Positions 16,608-25,100 of a stretch of 64,000 nucleotides of DNA are shown here, piece by piece. Both the position numbers and the translations under genes were made by a program. This DNA comes from Bacillota bacterium (GTDB lineage Bacteria; Bacillota; Clostridia; DSM-8532): the NCBI GenBank assembly GCA_023443745.1, contig JAEZTB010000042.1, forward strand, positions 496,001-560,000, read 5' to 3'. The notes under the pieces were generated by a model. The model was not told the DNA's origin, did no database searches, and saw only the letters and a program-made list of their open reading frames with translations. Position 1 is the stretch's first letter, and each line of letters begins with the position of its first letter.

Positions 16608-17438
16608 ATGAAACTCAAAAGAAAATGGTATACAAACCTTATTATGTCCTTGCTGATGATGGGCGCACTTATCTGGACAATTGTTCCTGTTTATATTGTG
16701 GTAAGCAATGCCTTCAGAAAAACTCTGGAAATCAAGCAGATGCCCCCTAAACTGATTTTCAATGCTACATTCAGCCATTTCGAGAAAATAATCAATCTGG
16801 ACAACTTTGGCAAGTATTTCTCGAACTCTGTCATTATTGCATGTTCGGTTACGGTTCTGACTATCCTTTTGGGTACACTGGCCGCATATGGAATGAGAAT
16901 TTTTAAATCAGACTGGGGCATACGGCTTTCCAACATTCTCTTGCTTGGAAAAATGGTACCCGCAATAACAATATTAATTCCGCTGTTTATGATGATGAAC
17001 AGCATCAAGCTTACAGGAACGTATGTGGCTCCCATCCTTGCTCATAGCTGCTTAAGCCTTCCTTTTGTTACCTGGCTTATGGCAAGCTTCATACGTGACA
17101 TTCCTAATGAGCTTCTGGAAGCTGCAAACCTGATGGGGTGTTCAAGGATGAAAACTTTTTGGAAGATTATTTTCCCTTTGCTTAAGCCAGCAATTGCATC
17201 GGCAGTGATCCTTGTCATGCAGAGCTCATGGAACGAATTGATTTTCTCGCTGCAGCTCACCAATATAAAAACATATCCTCTTACTGTAGGGATTGCCCGT
17301 TACGTTGGCGCTGTTTCTGTAGATTGGGGCAAATGCAGCGCAGCTGCCACCATAACAATGGTACCTATCATCATTATAGGGTTTTTTATGCAAAAGTATC
17401 TTGTCAGCGGTATGACAGCAGGCGCAGTTAAAGGATAA
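16608..17438 (+). CDS. Sugar ABC transporter permease (MalG type)
   Basis: Second permease subunit of 276 residues, with six predicted membrane helices. The EAA loop reads PNELLEAANLMGCSRMKTFWKIIFPLLKP and the C-terminus ends in GMTAGAVKG, a hallmark of MalG-type sugar permeases. The start is the ATG at 16608 with GGAGG upstream, 13 bases after the preceding gene; an upstream in-frame ATG would place 22 unlikely residues in front of the first helix. It partners with the MalF-type subunit to import a carbohydrate for the downstream GH42 enzyme and the upstream glycyl radical enzyme. Confidence 0.93.
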   Translation: MKLKRKWYTNLIMSLLMMGALIWTIVPVYIVVSNAFRKTLEIKQMPPKLIFNATFSHFEKIINLDNFGKYFSNSVIIACSVTVLTILLGTLAAYGMRIFKSDWGIRLSNILLLGKMVPAITILIPLFMMMNSIKLTGTYVAPILAHSCLSLPFVTWLMASFIRDIPNELLEAANLMGCSRMKTFWKIIFPLLKPAIASAVILVMQSSWNELIFSLQLTNIKTYPLTVGIARYVGAVSVDWGKCSAAATITMVPIIIIGFFMQKYLVSGMTAGAVKG

Positions 17439-17460
17439 CTAACGAAAGCAGGTAACAGAC

Positions 17461-19557
17461 ATGTTTTACGGATCACAATACTATCGCCCGCCTTTTCCCG
17501 GTAAGGAATGCTGGCAGCGCGATTTTGAAAATATGAAATTCCTTGGATTTAATTGTGTAAAGCTTTGGGCAGTATGGAACTGGATCGAAAAGGAACCGGG
17601 TGTATTTGATTTCACTGAACTTGATCAATTGGTGTCACATGCAAAAAATAATGGTCTAAAAGTAATAATAAACACTATTCCGGAGGGCGCCCCTTATTGG
17701 ACCTATACCGGCTGTGATGATGATCTGTATCAAACTGCAGACGGTCAGCGTGTTGCTTACGGAGGCCCCGCAAATATACCGAGTGGCGGTTGGCCGGGTC
17801 TTTGTATGGATAACCCTGATTTTTCAGCATTAGTTGCTCATTTTATTGAGAAAACAGCATCCCATTTCTCAACTGAAGAGGCTATAGCTGCAATAGATGT
17901 GTGGAACGAACCGCATCTCGAACCCATGTATGATTATCGCAACAATATGCTATGTTATTGCAAGCATTCAAAAAAAGCCTTTACCGAATGGCTCCAAAAA
18001 AAATACAAAACCTTGGAAGCGCTAAACTCTGCCTGGTACCGAACCTATACCGACTGGGCTCAAGTTGCTCCTCCTCCCCGTTTTGGCACTTGGGCGGATA
18101 TGTTGGACTGGCGTAAATTTTGGCTTGAGAACCTTAACCGGTGGTTAAAAATACGGGTGGATGCCTGCCGCAGAGGTGCACCCCATATAAAGACACAAAC
18201 TCATGTTGCCTATAGTGGCATATTGGGCAATAAAATAATTGGTGGTCTTGCCAATGAACTCGGTGACGAATTCCTGCTCGCTAAGGAAGTGGATATTTTC
18301 GGACTTTCAAGCTTTCCAAAATGGCTTATGGGTTCTCATCATATCTACCGTCACTTCCTCCATAATGAAATGGTGGCCGAGGCCTCTCACGGCAAACCAT
18401 TTTATCAGATCGAGCTTCAGGGGGGCGCCGGAAAACCCGGCCTTTTAGGAGGAGAGGTTCCTTCGGCACTGGATACAAAGCTCTGGAACTGGAATACTGT
18501 TGCTGCCGGCGGAAAGGGGTCCGTATACTGGCAATATGCAGCGGAGCCTTCAGGCGTCGAATCACCGGGCTTTGGTCTTACCGGATTCCAAGGTGAAAAT
18601 ACCCCTCGCAGTTTGTCCGCAGCAGAGTGCGCATCCATACTGAACAACCCCCTGCTGGATAAGGCCTCAAAGGTATCAGCAATAAATGCTGTATATGTCT
18701 CCCGCCACAGCGATCTTTTATGTTTCGCCAGTGAAAGGAGAGAAGAAATGTATGCCGGTGGTCTGAGCGGTGCTTTTAAAGCGGCCTATACAAAATGCAT
18801 TCCAATACGTTTTTTCCATGAAGACCATGTGGAGGAACTTCTTAAGACCGATATCAAGATGCTCTATCTGCCAATGGCTTTAATACTAAGCGAAAAAGAG
18901 ATATCTGTATTCAAGCGCTTCGTAGAAGAAGGCGGTACTTTGGTCAGTGAAGCATGTCCCGGATTATACAGACAGGATGGATTACTGGAGCAGGAAGGAA
19001 TAGCCCTCAGAGAGCTTTTTGGTCTTGGTCATATAGAAATACAGAGTGTTCCTGAATGGGGCGAAATCTCTGCATCATGTATTGAAGGCAACAAACCCTT
19101 TACCGGACGTTTCTACCGGCAGCTTGTCAAACCAATTAAGCAGGTTGAAATCCTCGCTAGATTTGACGACCAGGAACCGGCGCTTTCAAGATATAAATAT
19201 GGTAAGGGTCAGGCTATCTGGATTGGCACATACCCGGCCTATCATTATGAGACAACGCAGGATGATGCTACGGGCGACCTCATCACCCGCTGGATGGATA
19301 TAGGCGGCTATAGATTATTTGAAAGTATAACCTCATCACCCATTGCAAATAATGAAATTTCTCTGGCTCCAGTGGTCCGCTTACTATCAACTGAAAGCGA
19401 AAACATACTGGTTATACTTAATCATTCCGAGCAATTATCAGCTATTGAAATTGTTTTTTCCGAGCATCAGAAATTAATAGACCCCGAGTTCGATGGTAAA
19501 ATTCTGACCCTTCATTTAGAACCAGGAGAATGTAAAATGCTTTCTTGGGAAAAGTAA
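17461..19557 (+). CDS. GH42-type beta-galactosidase, intracellular
   Basis: Glycoside hydrolase of 698 residues, the usual GH42 length and domain order: TIM barrel, a class I glutamine-amidotransferase-like trimerisation domain (about 410-610), and a short C-terminal beta domain. The acid/base Glu150 is in DVWNEPHLE and the nucleophile Glu318 in FYQIELQGG, the expected retaining pair. There is no signal peptide, so it acts on imported oligosaccharides or glycosides. It lies 22 bases after the MalG-type permease and ends at a terminator. Family members cleave beta-galactosides and sometimes alpha-L-arabinopyranosides or other glycosides, so the aglycone or sugar may feed the glycyl radical enzyme in the same operon. 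Confidence 0.92.
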   Translation: MFYGSQYYRPPFPGKECWQRDFENMKFLGFNCVKLWAVWNWIEKEPGVFDFTELDQLVSHAKNNGLKVIINTIPEGAPYWTYTGCDDDLYQTADGQRVAYGGPANIPSGGWPGLCMDNPDFSALVAHFIEKTASHFSTEEAIAAIDVWNEPHLEPMYDYRNNMLCYCKHSKKAFTEWLQKKYKTLEALNSAWYRTYTDWAQVAPPPRFGTWADMLDWRKFWLENLNRWLKIRVDACRRGAPHIKTQTHVAYSGILGNKIIGGLANELGDEFLLAKEVDIFGLSSFPKWLMGSHHIYRHFLHNEMVAEASHGKPFYQIELQGGAGKPGLLGGEVPSALDTKLWNWNTVAAGGKGSVYWQYAAEPSGVESPGFGLTGFQGENTPRSLSAAECASILNNPLLDKASKVSAINAVYVSRHSDLLCFASERREEMYAGGLSGAFKAAYTKCIPIRFFHEDHVEELLKTDIKMLYLPMALILSEKEISVFKRFVEEGGTLVSEACPGLYRQDGLLEQEGIALRELFGLGHIEIQSVPEWGEISASCIEGNKPFTGRFYRQLVKPIKQVEILARFDDQEPALSRYKYGKGQAIWIGTYPAYHYETTQDDATGDLITRWMDIGGYRLFESITSSPIANNEISLAPVVRLLSTESENILVILNHSEQLSAIEIVFSEHQKLIDPEFDGKILTLHLEPGECKMLSWEK

Positions 19558-19575
19558 CAGCTTCCGAAACCAAAG

Positions 19576-19610
19576 ACCCGCATCCTGTTGAGGACTGCGG
19601 GTTTCTTTAT
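19576..19610 (+). terminator. Terminator of the glycyl radical enzyme/GH42 operon
   Basis: ACCCGCA and TGCGGGT pair around a 12-base loop that itself contains TCCT/AGGA complementarity, followed by TTTCTTTATGTTTT. Confidence 0.8.
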
Positions 19611-19658
19611 GTTTTATTATTATATTTGTTTATAACATCACAAGACTAGGGTACCCGG

Positions 19659-19685
19659 CGAATATCACCCGATGGGTGATATTCG
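19659..19685. other. Perfect 12-bp inverted repeat with 3-base loop
   Basis: CGAATATCACCC-GAT-GGGTGATATTCG lies about 65 bases upstream of the zinc-ribbon gene and downstream of the GH42 terminator. TTTGTTCC follows on the plus strand, so it could be a second terminator, but the symmetry also fits a protein operator or a leader hairpin. Confidence 0.55.
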
Positions 19686-19751
19686 TTTGTTCCTAACAGT
19701 TGTAGTATGTTTATGGAGCTTCGAACGTCGGAGAGCCAGGAGGAGAACATT

Positions 19752-20957
19752 ATGTATTGTCCACAATGCGGAACAAAGAATGAACCCAGCAACCACTTTT
19801 GTGTAAACTGTGGCGGAGCGCTCAATCATAGCACAAATCCAAGCAATCAAACCCCCATGCCGAAAGCGTCAGAACGAAAAACTAGCCCATTAAAACCAGG
19901 AAAGCCTTTAAAGATCGTCCTGGTTGTTGTGGCAATCCTTCTGGTGGCTTTTGTCGGGTGGATTGCTTTAAGCGACGATGATACCACTGATATCGATACG
20001 AAAAGCAAGCTTGCCGATTCAGCCAAATCTGAAACAAACTCGGATCAGGGAGACAATGGCCCCGCTAAACATGCGGAAGAAAACCCTTCCGAAAATAAAA
20101 ATGCCGATCAAATGACCATTGATGAATTAACATCACTTGTGCAGCAAAGCAAGTCTGCAACAGTTGAACTTGTTCGCGATCAGAATAGCAAGCAATCCCT
20201 AAATACGGATGAAGATGAGACTCTAGCTATACTAAAAGCACTAGACTTTGAAAAATTTAAACAAGACTTCGTTCCATCCAATTTTCAATCCATCGACTAC
20301 CCCTTTAATTATCTTCCTGAATACAGACTGACGTTTGACACTGGCGTATCCTATACCATCATGCAGGATAATGACGGCGAGACTAGAATGGCAATTATAA
20401 AATTTGATAACAACTCAACCTATTGGTCTGCCTCTGAATTTATCTATCGTCGCACCAATGTAATCCAAACGACGCTCATGGATGATTTTTCAAACATGCA
20501 TATTTTCTGTACTGCCAGCGATGAAAAGACAGCCATGAACAATGTTCTTAACCATGGCCTGGTTTACTCCTTTATATTGGATTACTTTACCGGTTTAGGT
20601 TATGGGTTCGAAGGAGAAGGCATTTATAAAGTAGAGGATATTCTCATGGGCGATATGCCAGAAACAGATCCAAACCTGCATTGGGCTATGATTCAGTACA
20701 GCTTGAAGCCTTCCCAGGAGGGAACTCTTCCCGACAATATGAACATCTACATGGAAGACGGCTGGATCAGAGGTGGCTATGTATTGGCTGCAATATGGAA
20801 CGAGTCGCGCCCTGCAGGTGTCAGAAGCTATCTGCTTGGTTTGACTCCGTTTGAGTATGATGTCAATGGCACCTCAGAAGCCGAAGCTGCACTGATGCTT
20901 TATGAGCAATCTTTTATTAAAAAGTTGCATTTTCCACATCCTGCTTCCACGGAATAG
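19752..20957 (+). CDS. Zinc-ribbon membrane protein with large extracellular domain
   Basis: The protein has 401 residues from the ATG at 19752 (AGGAGG upstream); in-frame upstream ATGs lack a site. It begins with a zinc ribbon, Cys3-x2-Cys6 and Cys17-x2-Cys20. A linker follows, then one membrane helix (about 53-74), an acidic Asp/Ser/Asn-rich stretch, and a soluble domain of about 270 residues facing outside. The architecture recalls YvbJ/TcaA-like zinc-ribbon envelope proteins. The extracellular part has no motif I can place. Its 3' end overlaps the convergent ribokinase gene by 41 bases. No functional link to its neighbours is apparent. Confidence 0.85.
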   Translation: MYCPQCGTKNEPSNHFCVNCGGALNHSTNPSNQTPMPKASERKTSPLKPGKPLKIVLVVVAILLVAFVGWIALSDDDTTDIDTKSKLADSAKSETNSDQGDNGPAKHAEENPSENKNADQMTIDELTSLVQQSKSATVELVRDQNSKQSLNTDEDETLAILKALDFEKFKQDFVPSNFQSIDYPFNYLPEYRLTFDTGVSYTIMQDNDGETRMAIIKFDNNSTYWSASEFIYRRTNVIQTTLMDDFSNMHIFCTASDEKTAMNNVLNHGLVYSFILDYFTGLGYGFEGEGIYKVEDILMGDMPETDPNLHWAMIQYSLKPSQEGTLPDNMNIYMEDGWIRGGYVLAAIWNESRPAGVRSYLLGLTPFEYDVNGTSEAEAALMLYEQSFIKKLHFPHPASTE

Positions 20958-21801
20958 AATCAACTGCACCTTTTTTCGATACTGCCAAGGATGAGGCCAA
21001 GGATGCTATATGTATGGCTTCTTCTGGGTGTTTTCCATTTATTAGATTTGCCAGGAAATATCCGGTGAAGGTGTCCCCTGCGGCCGTTGTATCCACTACT
21101 GGAACCTTATATACACCATGGTTGTAGCGTGCATCTTTATCCGCGTAAATGACTCCGGAATGGCCTAAAGTAAGCACTATTTTCGACTTTGGATACATTT
21201 TAAGCATAGATTCAAGGATAGCATCCGGTTGCTTTTCACTAGTAATTTGTTCTCCTTCTATTTCATTTAAAAGGAATAGTGACACTTTTTGCAAATCACA
21301 ATCCTTTATCCTTTCATTAAAGGGTGAAGGATTAAGCGCAATAAGCATTCCCATACTTGCTGCTCTCTCGATCATATAATCCAATAAATTAACTTCGTTT
21401 TGCAATAGAAGCCAATCACCTTTTTGAAATTCGGAGAAAACCCGATCAACATAGGCTTTCTCATTTTTTTGGTTTGCACCTCCGTACAATACAATACTAT
21501 TTTGTCCGCCTGCTGATACCTGAATGATTGCATGCCCGCTATGTCCCTCAATATTACGGATATTGCCTGTATTTACCCCATTTTGTCTGCAGACTTCCAG
21601 CAATGCTTCTCCGTCCGAGCCAATCATACCGGCGTGAAATACATGGGCTCCGGCTCTTGCTAATGCCACTGATTGATTCAGCCCTTTACCACCGCAAAAA
21701 ATTTCTAAGCTTGTTGAAGAAATGGTTTCTCCCGGTTGAACAATATGATTAACTGAATATACATTATCAAGATTGAGAGAGCCATAGTTCAAAATGCGCA
21801 C
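20917..21801 (-). CDS. Ribokinase-like PfkB family carbohydrate kinase
   Basis: Kinase of 294 residues from a GTG with AGGAGGAAATAGCT upstream. PfkB signature 1 is at residues about 36-60 (FCGGKGLNQSVALARAG) and signature 2 around Asp243 in VVDTTAAGDTFTGYF, with the catalytic Asp present. It most resembles ribokinase, phosphorylating ribose or a related sugar at O5. It ends the minus arm of the LacI regulon, downstream of a nucleoside hydrolase and a sugar ABC transporter. An obvious job is phosphorylating ribose released from nucleosides. A 14-base palindrome lies just upstream. The 3' end overlaps the convergent zinc-ribbon gene. Confidence 0.9.
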   Translation of the reverse strand: MRILNYGSLNLDNVYSVNHIVQPGETISSTSLEIFCGGKGLNQSVALARAGAHVFHAGMIGSDGEALLEVCRQNGVNTGNIRNIEGHSGHAIIQVSAGGQNSIVLYGGANQKNEKAYVDRVFSEFQKGDWLLLQNEVNLLDYMIERAASMGMLIALNPSPFNERIKDCDLQKVSLFLLNEIEGEQITSEKQPDAILESMLKMYPKSKIVLTLGHSGVIYADKDARYNHGVYKVPVVDTTAAGDTFTGYFLANLINGKHPEEAIHIASLASSLAVSKKGAVDSIPWKQDVENATF

Positions 21802-21824
21802 AGCTATTTCCTCCTATTCAATGC

Positions 21825-21838
21825 TTAGGTTAACCTAA
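21825..21838. promoter_or_regulatory. 14-base perfect palindrome upstream of the ribokinase gene
   Basis: TTAGGTTAACCTAA lies between the permease stop and the ribokinase start. It differs from the TGGAACGTTCCA operator of this regulon, so it may be the site of another regulator or chance in AT-rich DNA. Confidence 0.35.
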
Positions 21839-21894
21839 TAACATTTTCATGTTAATTTAATCATTATAAAACTAAATCCGGAGATGTATAAGAC

Positions 21895-22737
21895 TTATCC
21901 CTTCACACCACTGCTGAGAACACCCTGCACAAAATACTTCTGGAATGGGAGAAAGAGAGCGATAGGAATTAACGCCGATATGATAGAACCAGCATATAGA
22001 CATGACCAAAGAGTTCCCCTCTCAAGCTTGAATGAGGAGAGTGCAATTTGAATAGTTCTGATCTCCTTGTCACGCGCAACCAACAATGGCCATAAATAGG
22101 CATTCCATTGATCCATAAAAATCATCAAGCCTGCTGTTATAGTAACAGGAATTGATGAAGGCATAATGATCTTACCATAGACCGTTAGCCAGGAAGCGCC
22201 ATCAATCCTTGCAGCTTCAATAAGACTCGGAGGGATATCTTTAAAAAACTGTGTAAAAAGAAATAGAACCAAACCGCTTGCAATACCCGGAACAATCAAT
22301 GCAAGACGTGTGTCTACCCACCCAAACTTATTGACGACATTATAAAGCGGTATGGCAATGGATTCAAATGGCACCATAAAAGAGATGATGAATAACGAAA
22401 AAATAGCAGCCTTGAATTTAAAGTTAAATGTCGCAAAAGAGAATGCTGCAATACTATTGACTATACAACTGCTCGGAACAATAATGGCAATTAACAGAAT
22501 AGTATTCAGTATGGGTTTTGAAAAGTTAAAGTCCGTAAAAATTGTAATATAGGATTCCAAAGTAAATTTTACCGGTATAAAAGTATTTATCGATAATGGT
22601 GTCGTGTATTTGTAAAGCTCGGTATCCGTTCTAAGGGACGCCGATATGGCCCAGAGAAGAGGAAACAGAGCTACTATTGCTATGACGCAAAGTACCAGGT
22701 AAAGTAATATTTTTGTCACTATTGAAAACTCTTTCAT
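21895..22737 (-). CDS. Sugar ABC transporter permease (MalG type)
   Basis: Membrane permease of 280 residues with six predicted helices. The EAA loop reads PPSLIEAARIDGASWLTVYGKIIMP and the C-terminus ends in QGVLSSGVKG, both typical of MalG-type subunits. The ATG at 22737 lies right after the stop of the upstream permease (TAATATG), with GGAAGAGAG somewhat distant. An ATG at 22764 would overlap that gene by 26 bases and lacks a clear site. It pairs with the MalF-type subunit encoded just upstream, in the nucleoside hydrolase/ribokinase arm of the LacI regulon. Confidence 0.92.
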   Translation of the reverse strand: MKEFSIVTKILLYLVLCVIAIVALFPLLWAISASLRTDTELYKYTTPLSINTFIPVKFTLESYITIFTDFNFSKPILNTILLIAIIVPSSCIVNSIAAFSFATFNFKFKAAIFSLFIISFMVPFESIAIPLYNVVNKFGWVDTRLALIVPGIASGLVLFLFTQFFKDIPPSLIEAARIDGASWLTVYGKIIMPSSIPVTITAGLMIFMDQWNAYLWPLLVARDKEIRTIQIALSSFKLERGTLWSCLYAGSIISALIPIALFLPFQKYFVQGVLSSGVKG

Positions 22738-22738
22738 A

Positions 22739-23587
22739 TTACGCCACACTCTCTTCCTTCTCATTTAGAAATTTGAACTGTACGATGCATATGCAGATTA
22801 TTAATATAAGCAATACAGTAACAAGGGCAGCAGCACGTGACTCATTTGAGTATCTAAAAGCAGATTTATAGGCCTCATACATCAGTACATTGGTACTGCC
22901 CTGCGGACCACCTTCTGTTACCATCTGCATCGGTGCGAACATCAGCACATTAGCCGTGGTATTTGCAACAAGTACAAACAAGACAACTTTTTTGACAAGA
23001 GGGATTGTAATCCTGGTAACCGTCGTAAAAAACCCGGCCCCATCTATTTTCGCCGACTCATAAATTGATGCATCTATATTTTTTAGCCCGGCTAACAAAA
23101 ACATCATCCAATAACCGCAGCCTTTCCATGTCGCAAGTACGATAATACATAACAAAGCCTGCCGTTTGTCCGTAAAAAAGCCTTGAGCTTCGATTCCAAA
23201 AACATTTAATATACTGTTTATCACACCGTTGTTATAGCTGAACATTAAACTCCAAATTAAAGTTGCCACAGCGAGTGATGTAGTAAAAGGTAGATAGAAA
23301 ATCGTACGAAAAATCGTTATTCCTTTAAGTTTAAGATTCACAAGCATGGCGAGGCAAAATGAAATGAATATCTGCAAAGGAATGATAATAACATTAAATT
23401 TAAGTGTTACAAATAAAGAATTCCAAAAAGCTGAATCACTAAAAAGGGTATTATAAGCTTTAAGACTAAATTGTCCATTCTCAAGAAAGCCCTGCACCAA
23501 TATCTGCATAATAGGACCAATTTTGAAAATACAGATTAGAATAAACGCAGGAAGAAGAAGTATATACGGGATCACCTTTTTAAGCAA
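22739..23587 (-). CDS. Sugar ABC transporter permease (MalF type)
   Basis: Membrane protein of 282 residues with six predicted helices, starting MLKKVIPYILLLPAFILICIF. The ATPase-contacting loop is ASIYESAKIDGAGFFTTVTRITIPLV. It belongs to the sugar-type binding-protein-dependent permeases and would pair with the next gene product. No ATPase gene lies in this operon, so a shared ATPase must energise it. A strong hairpin separates it from the binding-protein gene upstream, the same arrangement as in the GH42 operon. Confidence 0.92.
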   Translation of the reverse strand: MLKKVIPYILLLPAFILICIFKIGPIMQILVQGFLENGQFSLKAYNTLFSDSAFWNSLFVTLKFNVIIIPLQIFISFCLAMLVNLKLKGITIFRTIFYLPFTTSLAVATLIWSLMFSYNNGVINSILNVFGIEAQGFFTDKRQALLCIIVLATWKGCGYWMMFLLAGLKNIDASIYESAKIDGAGFFTTVTRITIPLVKKVVLFVLVANTTANVLMFAPMQMVTEGGPQGSTNVLMYEAYKSAFRYSNESRAAALVTVLLILIICICIVQFKFLNEKEESVA

Positions 23588-23629
23588 AATAATTTCTCCC
23601 CTCTATCCCATTACATATACACACAAGGA

Positions 23630-23665
23630 TTATGAATAAGGCTGTATAGCCAGCCTTATTCATAA
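23630..23665 (-). other. Perfect 15-bp stem-loop between binding protein and permease genes
   Basis: TTATGAATAAGGCTG and CAGCCTTATTCATAA flank a 6-base loop. On the transcribed minus strand no T-run follows, so it should stabilise the binding-protein message or slow the polymerase rather than end transcription fully. Confidence 0.7.
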
Positions 23666-23678
23666 CACTGTCATCTAA

Positions 23679-25034
23679 TTATTTATAGGCTTTCACTGCC
23701 GTATTGAATTGGTTAATTGCACTTGTTACTGAAGTCTTAACGTCCGTACCATTACGAATATCTTCCCAAAGGTTGTCCATAATCGTGCTGTATTCATTAT
23801 AAGCAGGCGTAACTGCTCTTGTAACTGCAGTGTTCATCGCTTCGAAAGCACCAATTTTCAGATATCCTTTTGCTGACTCATCAGCCATAATTTTCTCGAG
23901 GACACTGTTTCTTGAGGGCATTTCTCCACGAATTTGAAGCCACATATCATTACCTTCGCCAAGCGACAGGAATTTAATGAACTCAGCAGCCTCATCAGGG
24001 TTTTTGGAAGCTTTGTTAATTCCAAATCCCCAGGACCCTGTTGCTGATCCAACAGAATTTTCGAATCCTTTAAAAGCAGGAAGGTAAGTATATCCATAGT
24101 GATTCATACCGTTTGCGTCACAATTGGTCCCGATATATGATGCACCTACCATGAAAACAAGTTTATCCGAATAGAAGTAGTTCGGAAGTTCATCAGCAGG
24201 AATTCCTCTTGTAGCAAGGCCCGATTTTACCATATCCTGGTACCATGTAAGGGAGGATATCCATGGTTCACTGTCGAGAACTCCCTCAAGAGTTAAACCA
24301 CCTTCTCCGATATTAAGACCACCACGGCTGTTTGCCAATGGATTCATTTGGTAAACACGACTAACCTGTTGAAAGTCCAAACCAAATATACCATTTTTAC
24401 TATCTGGATTTACAACCTTTAAAACCTCTTTTGCCAAATCAGCAACCTCTTCATATGTAAGTCGGTTGTTGGCGTCATTATCACGGATAGTAACACCTGC
24501 CTGTTTGAGCAGATCTGTATTATACCACAGTACTTGTGCTGAAGATGTAAGTGGTGGAGAGTAGAACTCATTATTCCATGTACCTGCATCAACAGATGCC
24601 TTTGTCAATTCAGAAAGCTCGGCCTCTTTAAAATACTTTGACATAGGAAGCAGATACCCACGGGAAGCATATGCCGCAACCAGCGGGGAATCAACTGTAA
24701 TAACATCGTAATCGGCAGATCCTGAAGCAATTTTAACTTCAATAACCTCCATAAGATCCTTATAAGCGTAATGCTCGCCTTTAACCTTAACGCCTGTCTT
24801 TTCATAATATTTTTCTAACACAGGAACCATAAGGCCTTCCCAGCTCTTTTCTCCAACGCCCGGTGCCAGCCAATAAATTTCTTTTGGTTTTGCTGGTTCA
24901 TTTCCTGTTCCACTGGTAGCTGTTGGAGTAGCTGTTGATGGATTCTGAGATTCTGATGGTTTTGCAGTGCCGCAGCCTACGAGGGTACCTGCGATCATTG
25001 CCACAATAATCAATAGGGACAATAACCTTTTCAT
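23679..25034 (-). CDS. ABC transporter sugar-binding lipoprotein
   Basis: Family 1 extracellular solute-binding protein of 451 residues. The signal peptide ends in the lipobox LVGC (Cys21), followed by a Ser/Thr/Pro linker. Segments such as WEGLMVPVLEKYYEKTGVKVKGEHYAYKDLMEVIEVKIASGSADYDVITVDS are typical of sugar-binding members. It captures the substrate of this LacI-controlled transporter. The neighbouring nucleoside hydrolase and ribokinase suggest a nucleoside or pentoside, although binding proteins of this family normally bind sugars or oligosaccharides rather than nucleosides. Substrate unproven. Confidence 0.93.
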   Translation of the reverse strand: MKRLLSLLIIVAMIAGTLVGCGTAKPSESQNPSTATPTATSGTGNEPAKPKEIYWLAPGVGEKSWEGLMVPVLEKYYEKTGVKVKGEHYAYKDLMEVIEVKIASGSADYDVITVDSPLVAAYASRGYLLPMSKYFKEAELSELTKASVDAGTWNNEFYSPPLTSSAQVLWYNTDLLKQAGVTIRDNDANNRLTYEEVADLAKEVLKVVNPDSKNGIFGLDFQQVSRVYQMNPLANSRGGLNIGEGGLTLEGVLDSEPWISSLTWYQDMVKSGLATRGIPADELPNYFYSDKLVFMVGASYIGTNCDANGMNHYGYTYLPAFKGFENSVGSATGSWGFGINKASKNPDEAAEFIKFLSLGEGNDMWLQIRGEMPSRNSVLEKIMADESAKGYLKIGAFEAMNTAVTRAVTPAYNEYSTIMDNLWEDIRNGTDVKTSVTSAINQFNTAVKAYK

Positions 25035-25100
25035 TTCTTACACCTTTCCCTTCAAAATATTATTATTTCAGCATTTGCTGCAATAATCCTCAATCAAAGC

